A stretch of DNA of 64,000 bases from Blautia liquoris (GTDB taxonomy: Bacteria; Bacillota; Clostridia; Lachnospirales; Lachnospiraceae). The stretch spans positions 3,162,001 to 3,226,000 of the forward strand of contig NZ_CP063304.1 in assembly GCF_015159595.1 (NCBI RefSeq), written 5' to 3'. A program made the translations under genes and the position numbers. Below are positions 40,024 through 48,578 of the stretch, piece after piece. Below the pieces are notes generated by a model. That model saw only the letters and a list, made by a program, of their open reading frames with translations. It did no database searches and was not told the DNA's origin. Each line of letters starts with the position of its first letter. The stretch's first letter is position 1.

Positions 40024-40632
40024 CTACCTGCCTCGATATTCCTCAAGCCACGCCTCTGCAATCAGGCGATGTCCCAATGGCGTCGGATGGACACCATCTT
40101 GAGCCAGTGCGGTATACCCCTCACGAATAGCCGCTTTAGAAAATATCCCGTCCAGTGTTACCAGTCCCGTCTGATATTTTACCGCGAACTGGCGCACCGC
40201 CTGAATATAGGGATCCAACGTGACTCTCCACTCTTTTCTGTCTTCCGGGAAGGGAAGCACAAAGGGCTCCATCAGGATAATGCGGGCATCTGTTTCGCTT
40301 TTTGACCGGTCCATCAATTTTGTATAATTGGATACAAAGGCATCAAGGGATGTCTCATCATTTCTGTCATACTTTCTCCAGCAATCATTAATACCAATTA
40401 AGATCGTCAGTACATCGGGCTTGATATCAATGCAGTCCCTGGTCCAGCGATTTATGAGATCGCAAGTTCTGTTTCCCGATACTCCTCGATTCAAAACAAC
40501 AGTGTTCTCGTTTTGTTCCTTTAAACGCTCTGCGATCAGCTTCGGATAGCCATTGCCCAGACCGTCTCCGCCTTCTGCCCTCCGATCCACATCGGTGACA
40601 CTGTCTCCTTGAAATAAAATCACTTTGCTCAT
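40024..40632 (-). CDS. SGNH/GDSL hydrolase
   Basis: A 202-residue esterase/lipase-like enzyme. Block I is FQGDSVTDVDRR with the nucleophilic Ser12, block II is RGVSGNRTCDL, block III is LIGINDCWRKYD and block V is QDGVHPTPLGH with the catalytic Asp/His pair. There is no signal peptide, so it acts in the cytoplasm, perhaps deacetylating imported sugars. It is first in a three-gene set with the phosphoesterase and the DUF4886 protein. Confidence 0.93.
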   Translation of the reverse strand: MSKVILFQGDSVTDVDRRAEGGDGLGNGYPKLIAERLKEQNENTVVLNRGVSGNRTCDLINRWTRDCIDIKPDVLTILIGINDCWRKYDRNDETSLDAFVSNYTKLMDRSKSETDARIILMEPFVLPFPEDRKEWRVTLDPYIQAVRQFAVKYQTGLVTLDGIFSKAAIREGYTALAQDGVHPTPLGHRLIAEAWLEEYRGR

Positions 40633-40674
40633 TCTACATTACCTCTTTATTTTATGTTTTTTGATTTAACAGAT

Positions 40675-41082
40675 TTATCCCATTCTTCGAAGGCTTGAAA
40701 CAATCTGGCTTACCTGCCGGATCGCACGATCCACCTGCTTTCTTGCATCCGATATCTTCGATTGCACGAGATAATCTGCTACAACTCCGTCAAAGAAAAA
40801 ATCCGCAAATGTCAGAAAATCTCCAACCTCCAAATTCAGATCTGTATTCACCGTCACATCCTGAAGTTCTCTTTGAAATACACGCAGATTACTTTTGGCT
40901 TCCTCCATATGTGATACGGCATGATTCATCTTAGAATGCTTCATAAGCCCGATGATTGATCCCCCTCCCAGCAAATCAGCAATCCCCCATGATCTTGCAC
41001 TGTCCAGATCCTCTTTTGCGTATTTCAGACTGTTAAGAGCTCTTTCACCCGCGGCTATAGCTTCGCGTACTTCTCTATCCAT
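40675..41082 (-). CDS. Uncharacterised helical protein
   Basis: A 135-residue protein of unknown family. The ATG follows GAGGATT. Composition and heptad-like spacing (EAIAAGERALNSLKYAKEDL at the start, QVDRAIRQVSQIVSSLRRMG at the end) suggest two coiled-coil helices around a Gly-rich turn (IADLLGGGSIIGLMKH). It is a separate small gene between the MFS transporter and the GDSL hydrolase. Confidence 0.7.
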   Translation of the reverse strand: MDREVREAIAAGERALNSLKYAKEDLDSARSWGIADLLGGGSIIGLMKHSKMNHAVSHMEEAKSNLRVFQRELQDVTVNTDLNLEVGDFLTFADFFFDGVVADYLVQSKISDARKQVDRAIRQVSQIVSSLRRMG

Positions 41083-41140
41083 AATTTAATCCTCACTTTT
41101 CCATACATTTTCTTTATTCTATCATTCTCAAAGGATACTG

Positions 41141-42313
41141 TCACTTTATGTTTGCTGTTTTGATGAGAAGTGACTCGTGCATAGCAAATATAAGAATCAA
41201 GATCAACAATAGATAAAACGGAAACAATCCCACACTGATACGATTGGCAATAACACCAAATAAAGGAGGCATCAGACACGTTCCCACATAGGCACTGGCC
41301 ATCTGAACACCGATCACTGCCTGAGATTTATCTGCACCGAAGTGCTCTGGTGTTGCATGTATAATACAGGGATAGATGGGGGCACATCCCAGACCAATCA
41401 AAATCAGTCCCAGCATCGCTGCTTTCTGATTGAATGGCAGTAACAATATCAGAATACCGACAAGTGTGGTTCCTTCTCCCAGGCGAACCATCTTCGCATC
41501 ATTCATCTTAATTGTAAGAAAACCACTGAACGCCCGACCGATTGTAATTCCAATAAAAAACAAGCTGGCAAAGCCTGCAGCTGTGCTCTTTGAAATCTCA
41601 TACTTCAGTGTGAGATAGCTGCTGGCCCACAATCCCGTTGTCTGCTCTATCGCGCAGTAGCAGAAAAAAGTAAGCATCACTTCTTTTGCCCCGGGAATCT
41701 TAAAAATCTCATGATATTTCAAAGGCCCGACCGATTTTTTCGATTCTTCTTCAAGTAGACTTTTACTTCCACGTTTCCAAAGAGGCAAGCTGATTACAAG
41801 AATAATGGTCAAAACCATCTGAACGACAGCGATAATCCGGTATCCCATATTCCAGCGATATCCGCCTGACAATGCATATCCCATAATGTACGGGCCAAAA
41901 GAAGCCCCGACTCCCCACATACAATGAAGCCAGCTCATATGACGGCTTGCATAGTTAAGTGCCACATAATTATTCAGCGATGCATCAACACTTCCGGCCC
42001 CTAGTCCATAGGGAATTGCCCAAAGGCAGAGTGCCCAAAAAGAATGACTGACAGAGAATCCAAATAAAGCCGCTGCAGTCATGGCAACACTCATGGCTGT
42101 GACTTTACCTGTTCCAAACTTTCTGGTAACCCGATCGCTTTGCAGGCTTGACACCACTGTACCAAGTGCAATAATCATGGATATGATTCCCGCGTAAGAG
42201 ATAGGGACTCCAAATTGTGGATACATCGCCGGCCATGCTGAGCCAAGCAATGAATCCGGAAGACCCAGACTAATGAAAGCAAGATAGATGATTGCCAAAA
42301 GTAACTGTATCAT
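41141..42313 (-). CDS. MFS transporter, FucP/YfkF-like
   Basis: A 390-residue permease with about 12 hydrophobic helices. The first helix contains ISLGLPDSLLGSAWPAMY, and the loop SDRVTRKFGTGKV between helices 2 and 3 is the MFS motif A. SVDASLNNYVALNYASRHMS, then WLHCMWGVGASFGP, is characteristic of fucose-permease-like members. The sugar or metabolite is unknown. The AAA ATPase gene is 26 bp upstream but functionally unrelated by family. Confidence 0.88.
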   Translation of the reverse strand: MIQLLLAIIYLAFISLGLPDSLLGSAWPAMYPQFGVPISYAGIISMIIALGTVVSSLQSDRVTRKFGTGKVTAMSVAMTAAALFGFSVSHSFWALCLWAIPYGLGAGSVDASLNNYVALNYASRHMSWLHCMWGVGASFGPYIMGYALSGGYRWNMGYRIIAVVQMVLTIILVISLPLWKRGSKSLLEEESKKSVGPLKYHEIFKIPGAKEVMLTFFCYCAIEQTTGLWASSYLTLKYEISKSTAAGFASLFFIGITIGRAFSGFLTIKMNDAKMVRLGEGTTLVGILILLLPFNQKAAMLGLILIGLGCAPIYPCIIHATPEHFGADKSQAVIGVQMASAYVGTCLMPPLFGVIANRISVGLFPFYLLLILILIFAMHESLLIKTANIK

Positions 42314-42339
42314 AATTCTTCTCCTGTATGTAATTGTGC

Positions 42340-43200
42340 TTACTCCCCCAGTTCATCCTCGTGTGCCTTAAAGAAATCATAATAAGCACGCACGCTTGAT
42401 AGTTTGGTCCACTTTTTCACATCCACTGGTTCTTCGTCCATATCATATATCTTAGCACCCTTCATAGACAAAAGAAAAGGAGAATGCGTTGCCATAATAA
42501 ACTGGCATCCAAAAAATCTCGCTGAATCTTCCAAAAACCTCAAAAGTTCCTGCTGCTTTCCGGGAGAAAGACTATTTTCCGGCTCATCCAAAAGGTATAG
42601 TCCTTCTTCCTGAATCTTCTCCGTGAAGTATAAAAAAGCACTCTCTCCATTTGAATGTTCTCGGACATTATCCATTAGACTGTGTCTGACAAATTTTGAC
42701 TGTGTCTTTCTTCGGGCAAGATTAACCTTCTTGAGTTGATCATAATCATCCAAAGATCTCATCTGAAATTTAGAATACTTTGCACCAAGGTATTCCTCGA
42801 ATAACTCTTCGCGTTTGTGATCAATCCCATCATTCAAAGCTCTTAGATTCAGCATAAAATCAAATACATCATCGCTTGTAATGATTCTGCTGGCCTGCGT
42901 TATCTCATGACACAAATCAAACGAACATCTATCTGTATAATCGTCAAAGAAATTTGAGCGGTTATATGGCGTATCTCTCACAAGACCCAACTTTTCTCCA
43001 ATGCCGTTTAAAGCAGTCGTTTTTCCGGATCCGTTCCCTCCATATAAAATCGTCACTGGCTCAAAATCAAGCAGGTACAACTGATGCTTTGACAGTATCT
43101 GAAACGGATAAAAACTGTCATAGCAGGTTCTTTTGATCGACATTCGAAAATCTATCTCTTCCTCTGCACCAGGAAAAGAAAAATGAGACAAATAAATCAT
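42340..43200 (-). CDS. AAA-type ATPase (SMC/RecF-like, stand-alone)
   Basis: A 286-residue P-loop ATPase. Walker A is GGNGSGKTTALNGIGEKLGL near residue 57 and Walker B is YLLDEPENSLSP near 208, with an ATHSPFLLS switch. The ATG at 43200 has AAGGAG at five bases. Such single-chain ABC/SMC-like ATPases occur alone or with nuclease partners (as in OLD systems); no partner gene is adjacent here. A defence role is not supported by the neighbours. Confidence 0.85.
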   Translation of the reverse strand: MIYLSHFSFPGAEEEIDFRMSIKRTCYDSFYPFQILSKHQLYLLDFEPVTILYGGNGSGKTTALNGIGEKLGLVRDTPYNRSNFFDDYTDRCSFDLCHEITQASRIITSDDVFDFMLNLRALNDGIDHKREELFEEYLGAKYSKFQMRSLDDYDQLKKVNLARRKTQSKFVRHSLMDNVREHSNGESAFLYFTEKIQEEGLYLLDEPENSLSPGKQQELLRFLEDSARFFGCQFIMATHSPFLLSMKGAKIYDMDEEPVDVKKWTKLSSVRAYYDFFKAHEDELGE

Positions 43201-43303
43201 ACGCACTCCTTAGCATTTTCTGACTGTATCATTAAAATACCGTCCGCCAAACTCTGGCGGGCGGCTGATCCCATAATCAATCAAGGCAGAGATCCCCCTG
43301 GAA

Positions 43304-44299
43304 TCAGAACATCTCTTTGCTCATCTTATCAATCTCTTCTGAAGTTGTCTCATAGACACCTTCAAAGGTAGACACAGGCAGTCCCTGTATAATATTGGGA
43401 ATATAATAGTGTTTGTCCTTTCCGTATTCGGTACAGACTCTTTGAACTTCTTTTGCAATTTCTTCTCTTGTCCATCCTGGATGATCTACAGTTGCGGAGT
43501 TGATGCCACCCATAAAGGAGATCTTTCCGCCGTATTTTCTGATCATCTCAGGAATGTTGTTTGTCGCCATAACACCCTGCCAGATATCGATCCCAATGTC
43601 AATCATATCTGGTACAAAGGGCTCTGCATAGGAGTCTGAATGATGGACAACCAGCTCCACACCGTGATTCTTATAATATCCGTATATCTCTTTATAGGCG
43701 TCCACGAAAAATTCTTCGAACATCTCCTTCGAGAAGAATGTTGACTTCTGGCTGCCCCAGTCATCATGATGGAACAGTGCATCCGGATGAAGGTGACTGC
43801 AGAGCAGATCTGCATATTCGAGTTCCCATTCTGTTATGTACTTAATCAGATCCTTTACTTCTTCCGGCTCTTCATAAAAATTAACCATGGCATCTTCCAT
43901 GCCCATCAGATAGTGCAGTCTCTCAAAAAGTCCCGGTGCTACAAAAGGTGCTACGAATTGTTCGTTTCGGTCAACACCTTCAACTTCCTTTATTGCCGGT
44001 TCCCAGGAACTCTCAGAGAATACAAGTTTCGGTGCTTTTATGACTTTCTTCCAGTCATCAATATCTTTAAGTACTCTGTGTTCCTCGTCAAGAACCGGGA
44101 ATGCTCCGGGAGTTCCCTCAGGCCACGATTTTGTGATACCCCATTTATTTGTCACATTGACTTGTCCGTACTTCGGGGCCGGATCTGAAGCATTATACGG
44201 ATCACTCATAAAGATATGAATAAATTCGTACTGATTCACAAATCGGTCCGGATTTCCACCATGTATTGTCTCTAACAGATTTTGTTTCTTTGTCAACAT
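43304..44299 (-). CDS. Uroporphyrinogen decarboxylase-fold protein, probable corrinoid methyltransferase
   Basis: A 331-residue TIM-barrel protein of the UroD/MtaA/CmuA superfamily. The ATG at 44299 follows GGAGG. HHDDWGSQKSTFFSKEMFEE near residue 190 and HHSDSYAEPFVPDMIDIGID near 230 are typical of the methyltransferase branch, with His/Cys-type metal ligands rather than haem-synthesis residues. Genuine HemE proteins have a different N-terminus. No corrinoid protein or reactivase gene is nearby, so its methyl donor is unknown. Confidence 0.85.
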   Translation of the reverse strand: MLTKKQNLLETIHGGNPDRFVNQYEFIHIFMSDPYNASDPAPKYGQVNVTNKWGITKSWPEGTPGAFPVLDEEHRVLKDIDDWKKVIKAPKLVFSESSWEPAIKEVEGVDRNEQFVAPFVAPGLFERLHYLMGMEDAMVNFYEEPEEVKDLIKYITEWELEYADLLCSHLHPDALFHHDDWGSQKSTFFSKEMFEEFFVDAYKEIYGYYKNHGVELVVHHSDSYAEPFVPDMIDIGIDIWQGVMATNNIPEMIRKYGGKISFMGGINSATVDHPGWTREEIAKEVQRVCTEYGKDKHYYIPNIIQGLPVSTFEGVYETTSEEIDKMSKEMF

Positions 44300-44505
44300 T
44301 TTGATAATTCCTCCATTTACCATTTCGTTGTCTTTCACATCATCCCTGAGAACTCTCAGGTATTATCATAATAGCACAAAAAAAAGAGTAATTATATATT
44401 ACTATTTTACAAAAAATCTCAAAACATTTATGCATATCGCTTTATTTTAATTGACATCTGATTTTCACGGGATACCATAATGCCTCACAGCAACACCGAG
44501 CTGCA

Positions 44506-44895
44506 CTATGAAAGCTTTTTTTCCAGATGGCTGATAATTCCGATATCTGCAGGGAGCCAGTCGACGTCAAACAGATGCTCCCTGTCCAGCCATTTTGCAT
44601 TCTCGTGCTCTTTTAATCTGAGATCTCCCTCTTTCACTTGACACAGATAGCATTGCATGGACAGGTGAAACTTTGGATAATCATACTCTACCGTATCAAA
44701 CAGTTCTCCTACCATTACCTTTGTATCCAGCTCTTCCATGATCTCACGGCGCAGGGCCTCTTCTGGTGTCTCGCCGTCTTCGATCTTCCCGCCTGGGAAC
44801 TCCCATCCGTCTTTAAACTCACCATATCCTCTCTGTGTGGCAAAAACTTTCCCTTCTTCTATAATAATTGCAGCAGTCACATGTAATGTCTTCAT
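44506..44895 (-). CDS. NUDIX hydrolase, MutT-like (oxidised nucleotide pyrophosphatase)
   Basis: A 129-residue NUDIX protein. It begins KTLHVTAAIIIEEGKVFATQ, and the NUDIX box spans GGKIEDGETPEEALRREIME followed by EL. The ATG at 44895 follows AGGAG at ten bases; the longer frame to 44988 lacks a site. The overall pattern (WEFPGGKIEDGE, later LSMQCYLCQVKEGDLRLKEH) is that of (deoxy)nucleoside triphosphate pyrophosphohydrolases such as MutT and YtkD. It acts in the cytoplasm to clear damaged nucleotides. Confidence 0.92.
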   Translation of the reverse strand: MKTLHVTAAIIIEEGKVFATQRGYGEFKDGWEFPGGKIEDGETPEEALRREIMEELDTKVMVGELFDTVEYDYPKFHLSMQCYLCQVKEGDLRLKEHENAKWLDREHLFDVDWLPADIGIISHLEKKLS

Positions 44896-44970
44896 CCCAT
44901 CTATACTCCTTCCTCGTTTTCGTATTACCTCTGTCTGAATCCGGTACACCCGGATCTGAAAAAGGTATAG

Positions 44971-44999
44971 TTGCATTCTGTAGTACATAACGTTATAAT
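44971..44999 (+). promoter_or_regulatory. Promoter of the ribbon-helix-helix gene
   Basis: TTGCAT (44971-44976) and a perfect TATAAT (44994-44999) have a 17-bp spacer, 39 bp before the GTG start. Confidence 0.75.
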
Positions 45000-45037
45000 T
45001 CTTTTGAGATATATTTATTGAAAAGGAGGCGCTATAC

Positions 45038-45214
45038 GTGGTAAAAAAAAGAGGACGACCGACAGACAGTCCAAAACGATTTGTTGTACGATCACGGGTC
45101 GATGCTGAAACTTTCCAGATTTTGCAGGACTACTGCGAAAAGAAAAACAAAAACATTTCAGAGGCTCTTCGCGATGCGATACACGCATTGGACGGTGCAA
45201 GATCCACACCCTGA
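45038..45214 (+). CDS. Small ribbon-helix-helix (CopG-like) protein
   Basis: A 58-residue protein starting at GTG behind AAAAGGAGG with its own promoter. It begins KKRGRPTDSPKRFVVRSRVD, a basic tail plus beta-strand, followed by two helices (ETFQILQDYCEKKNK and SEALRDAIHAL), the layout of an Arc/MetJ/CopG DNA-binding dimer. KRGRPTD-type starts are common in small Lachnospiraceae regulators. No toxin gene is adjacent, so it is more likely a stand-alone regulator than an antitoxin. Confidence 0.8.
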   Translation: MVKKRGRPTDSPKRFVVRSRVDAETFQILQDYCEKKNKNISEALRDAIHALDGARSTP

Positions 45215-45230
45215 CAATTTTATCAGGATC

Positions 45231-45267
45231 GCTGCCACCAACATTCGGACACGTTGGTGACGGCAGC
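45231..45267. terminator. Hairpin between the RHH gene and the kinase gene
   Basis: GCTGCC plus ACCAAC pairs with GTTGGT plus GGCAGC, with a 3-base bulge. It lies between convergent genes but has no T-run, so termination is only probable. Confidence 0.5.
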
Positions 45268-45292
45268 GACACGATTGCAGAAACGCATGGAT

Positions 45293-46408
45293 TCATCTTC
45301 CGGATAATTTACCGACGATGTCATTCATGATATCCCACTTTTGTTCCATATCTTTCACCAGTTTCAGCTGTGTACGGCAGCGGTCCAAATTGTGGTGCTC
45401 GCGGTCTGTCTTAAAATAGGTATCTCCCACTAGGTAATCATTAAGAAAACGCATTCCGCATTCGTAAGTCATCACCTTTGCGCCCATTGGAAGAAGCTCC
45501 ACCTCTTTTTGCGTCAGCTTACCGCGACAGCCTTCTAAGTATCCTCTGGTATAAAGTTCAAACAATTCCATGCTGCAGGAAACTTTATTAAGATCCGTCT
45601 CGTCCTCTAATGCTGTGCTTGCACCAAAGCGAATCGAATCGCCAAAATCGTTGACTGCAAGTCCCGGCATAACCGTGTCCAGATCAATTACACAGATTCC
45701 CTTTTGTGATTTCTTATCAATCATGATATTGTTCAGCTTTGTATCATTGTGTGTCACGCGAAGAGGAATCTCTTTTTTTGCAAGTAAATCTGTGAAGCAG
45801 TCTGCAACATCCTTTCGTTCCATGATAAACTTTATTTCATCTGACACTTCGCCAGCACGTCCCATAATGTCATCTGATACCGCCTTTTTGAAAACCTCAA
45901 ACCGCGCTTTCGTATCATGAAAACCAGAAATAGTCTCATGCAGAGTCTCTGCCGGATAATCGGCCAGAAGATACTGGAAATTGCCAAAGGCAACCGCACT
46001 CTCGTAAAACTGCTGTGGATTCTCTACCTGATCAAAGCAGTACGCATCCGTGATGAACTTATAGGCCCGGAAACAGTCCCCGGATTTATTCTCATAATAT
46101 GACTTTTTGTCAACCGTGGGAATAATATTTAAAGTTTCACGCTCCGGATCTCCTCCGCCTTCAAGGATCCTCTTCCGCAAAAATGCAGTGACCCCAGAGA
46201 TATTGGCCATCAGCTCATCTGGTCTTGTGAATACTTCTGTGTTAATCCTCTGCAGTATCACTTTCTTCAGGTTTTCTTTCGTTTCAAGTTTCACCAGATA
46301 TGTATCATTGATATGGCCGCTTCCGTAGGGCTCACAGGAAATTACATTGCCCGGAATGGCCAAATTAGAAATAGCTTCTTTTAATTCTTTCTCTGTCACT
46401 GGTTTCAA
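45293..46408 (-). CDS. NahK-like sugar 1-kinase (APH/choline-kinase fold)
   Basis: A 371-residue aminoglycoside-phosphotransferase-fold kinase resembling N-acetylhexosamine 1-kinases. It shows KKVILQRINTEVFTRPDELM near residue 48, the catalytic loop RVTHNDTKLNNIMID near 225 and the metal-binding VIDLDTVMPG near 243. The ATG overlaps the stop of the nucleotidyltransferase gene by four bases, so translation is coupled. As the last gene of the locus it would phosphorylate the sugar released by the lyase/GH88 pair; N-acetylhexosamine is the likely but unproven substrate. Confidence 0.85.
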   Translation of the reverse strand: MKPVTEKELKEAISNLAIPGNVISCEPYGSGHINDTYLVKLETKENLKKVILQRINTEVFTRPDELMANISGVTAFLRKRILEGGGDPERETLNIIPTVDKKSYYENKSGDCFRAYKFITDAYCFDQVENPQQFYESAVAFGNFQYLLADYPAETLHETISGFHDTKARFEVFKKAVSDDIMGRAGEVSDEIKFIMERKDVADCFTDLLAKKEIPLRVTHNDTKLNNIMIDKKSQKGICVIDLDTVMPGLAVNDFGDSIRFGASTALEDETDLNKVSCSMELFELYTRGYLEGCRGKLTQKEVELLPMGAKVMTYECGMRFLNDYLVGDTYFKTDREHHNLDRCRTQLKLVKDMEQKWDIMNDIVGKLSGR

Positions 46409-47334
46409 TTATTACCCTCCCATAGATTTTCGGGATATAAGCCTTCTTTCTTCATCTTTCTGATCGCAGCCTCGACCAGTGGCTTATCCTCTTTATACGT
46501 AACACCGTACCATCTGTCCCGGGATGTCAAGACATCCACCGTAGCTCTGTCCTCATCCAGCAGTCTGCTAACTACAGACGGAAGAAAATACTCGCATTTG
46601 AACGGATTTGTTTTTATACCCTCTTTTAAAAATGCACCAAACCCTGCTTCGATTTCTCTCATGATACTCTTGCCGAACCCCCACAGATTCATAGACACAA
46701 TCGTGTCCTTCGGCAGCATATGCCAAGTCTTCCCGTCATCTTCTGTGTATTCGATGGAGTCATGTCTCTTCTCAATATGGGTTCGCTCCTGAACTTTTCC
46801 AAGCCGACCGCTCGGGTCGATTTCACAAACTCCGCGGGATACATAACCATTATCCGTGACGGTATTAGAAAGCTGATAGCCGACCATGGCATAACGGTAC
46901 TTGTCATCATCCGTATGGGATGCAAGATAATCATAGATAAGCTGAAATGCTTCTTTCCCATAATAATCATCTGCATTGATCACAGCAAATGGTCCGTGAA
47001 TCAGATCTGAACAGGATAAAATTGCATGGGCAGTTCCCCATGGTTTCGTGCGTCCTTCGGGAACTTCACAGCCTGCCGGTATGTTGTCAAGCTCCTGGTA
47101 GGCATAGGATACATCCATGTACTTCGCAATGCGCTCTCCAACTGCTGCCCTGAAATCGGATTCATCTTCCCTTTTGATGATAAAGATCACTTTTTCAAAT
47201 CCTGCAGCCTTCGCATCGTACATCGAAAAATCGATAATGATGTGTCCCTCTTCATCGATGGGGTCAATCTGTTTTTGTCCGCCATAGCGGCTTCCCATCC
47301 CGGCTGCCATAATCACTAATACTGGTTTTTCCAT
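46405..47334 (-). CDS. Sugar-1-phosphate nucleotidyltransferase
   Basis: A 309-residue enzyme with the nucleotidyltransferase N-terminal loop MAAGMGSRYGGQKQIDPI, the metal/sugar-binding FAVINADDYYGKEAF near residue 115 and the KPWGTAHAILSC substrate loop near 97. The family converts sugar 1-phosphates and UTP or dTTP to nucleotide sugars. It overlaps the NahK-like kinase gene by four bases. The pair resembles the NahK plus uridylyltransferase step of the bifidobacterial lacto-N-biose pathway, although phosphorylase and epimerase genes are absent here. Confidence 0.85.
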   Translation of the reverse strand: MEKPVLVIMAAGMGSRYGGQKQIDPIDEEGHIIIDFSMYDAKAAGFEKVIFIIKREDESDFRAAVGERIAKYMDVSYAYQELDNIPAGCEVPEGRTKPWGTAHAILSCSDLIHGPFAVINADDYYGKEAFQLIYDYLASHTDDDKYRYAMVGYQLSNTVTDNGYVSRGVCEIDPSGRLGKVQERTHIEKRHDSIEYTEDDGKTWHMLPKDTIVSMNLWGFGKSIMREIEAGFGAFLKEGIKTNPFKCEYFLPSVVSRLLDEDRATVDVLTSRDRWYGVTYKEDKPLVEAAIRKMKKEGLYPENLWEGNN

Positions 47335-47427
47335 TGTTCTTGTTCATTCCTTTCCCTTTACGTATAAGAATTCATGATGCCTCGGATTGCCTCTCCTCTT
47401 GTTCTCTTAACAATCCGCATCCTGTGA

Positions 47428-48543
47428 TTACCAATAAGTCCTGAACTCCGGTCTCAATACACGCATCAATGCTTCCATGTAAAAATAATCCCCAAACAAA
47501 CAGCATTCATCGATGCCATCTCCAAGCAGACGTCCATACGTCGAGTGAAGGAGAATGCCATTCATCTCATCGTTTTCGGGTGCCGCATAGAGCTTTGCCA
47601 GATTTTCCAAAATCTCGTAAGCCTGGGTCAGATAATTTTCATCACAAATCCCCCGGTTATAGGCCTCAAGGATTCCGCATACTGCAATTGCAGATGCCGA
47701 ACTGTCACGTGGTTCCTTCCCATCCCTGTAATGGAAATCCCAGTATGCCACTTTGTCCTCCGGCAGATGTCTCAGAAAATAGTCTGTCACCTTTTTCCAC
47801 TCATCCGGGATGGTGTCATCTTTTACATACATATAGTTAAGCATCAGCCCATACACACCCCAGGCCTGCCCTCTCGACCAGGTGGATTCATCGGAATATC
47901 CCTGTTTTGTGGCACCATAAGCTGGTTTTCCTGTCTCCACGTCGAAGTAATACGTATGATGTGTCGAATAATCCGGACGATAGATTACCTTTCTGGTTGT
48001 AGCAAGATGTTTTTCAGCCACATCCCGGTAGGAAGAGTCGCCTGTGATATCCGCCGCCCAGTAGAGAATTGGAAGATTTAAGAGGCAGTCAATGATCAGA
48101 CGATAATTCTCCTTCAGATCCAGTTCACCCCATGCCTGAATAAACTGACCCTTTTTTCGGAATCTGGACTTTAAGTTGTCCGCTGCAAGAAGTGCCGTCT
48201 CTCTGGCAAACTCGTCCCCTGTGATCTTATAAGCCGCCACGCATGAAAGGCTGTAGATAAATCCCATATCGTGATGATCTACGACCACACGGTGGTCGAT
48301 GCGATAACGATAACTCTGTATCTGCTCCATTGCAACATTGTAAAAGGCGCGATCTTTAGAATACTCATAGCACATCCACAGAATTCCCGTATAGAATCCT
48401 GCAGTCCAGTCATTATTCTCGATTTTCGGATAACGATTGCCCTCACTGGCCGGTGCCGGAAAACCACCCCGGAAATCTTCCAGATGATTTCTGGTGATCT
48501 TAAGCCCCTTTTCAAACGCCTCCTGATATAATTTTTTGTTCAT
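47428..48543 (-). CDS. GH88 unsaturated glucuronyl hydrolase
   Basis: A 371-residue alpha/alpha barrel enzyme without signal peptide. It removes the 4,5-unsaturated uronate from the non-reducing end of oligosaccharides made by lyases. The two catalytic aspartates of UGL enzymes are present, Asp92 in HHDMGF and Asp152 in LIIDCLLNLPILYW, with the usual spacing. The substrate loop TKQGYSDESTWSRGQAWGVY is near 210. It sits directly downstream of the GH95-like and heparinase-type genes, the expected order of action in the cytoplasm. Confidence 0.93.
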   Translation of the reverse strand: MNKKLYQEAFEKGLKITRNHLEDFRGGFPAPASEGNRYPKIENNDWTAGFYTGILWMCYEYSKDRAFYNVAMEQIQSYRYRIDHRVVVDHHDMGFIYSLSCVAAYKITGDEFARETALLAADNLKSRFRKKGQFIQAWGELDLKENYRLIIDCLLNLPILYWAADITGDSSYRDVAEKHLATTRKVIYRPDYSTHHTYYFDVETGKPAYGATKQGYSDESTWSRGQAWGVYGLMLNYMYVKDDTIPDEWKKVTDYFLRHLPEDKVAYWDFHYRDGKEPRDSSASAIAVCGILEAYNRGICDENYLTQAYEILENLAKLYAAPENDEMNGILLHSTYGRLLGDGIDECCLFGDYFYMEALMRVLRPEFRTYW

Positions 48544-48578
48544 AAATCCCTCCTGGTTTACGGGTTTCTACCCTAGTA

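Noticed and set aside
42340-43200. A possible OLD-type or Septu-type defence ATPase.
   Set aside because: No nuclease, TOPRIM or HNH partner is encoded in or next to it, and neighbours are metabolic genes.
45038-45214. A toxin-antitoxin pair including the ribbon-helix-helix protein.
   Set aside because: There is no adjacent small toxin gene on the same strand; the next gene is a convergent sugar kinase.
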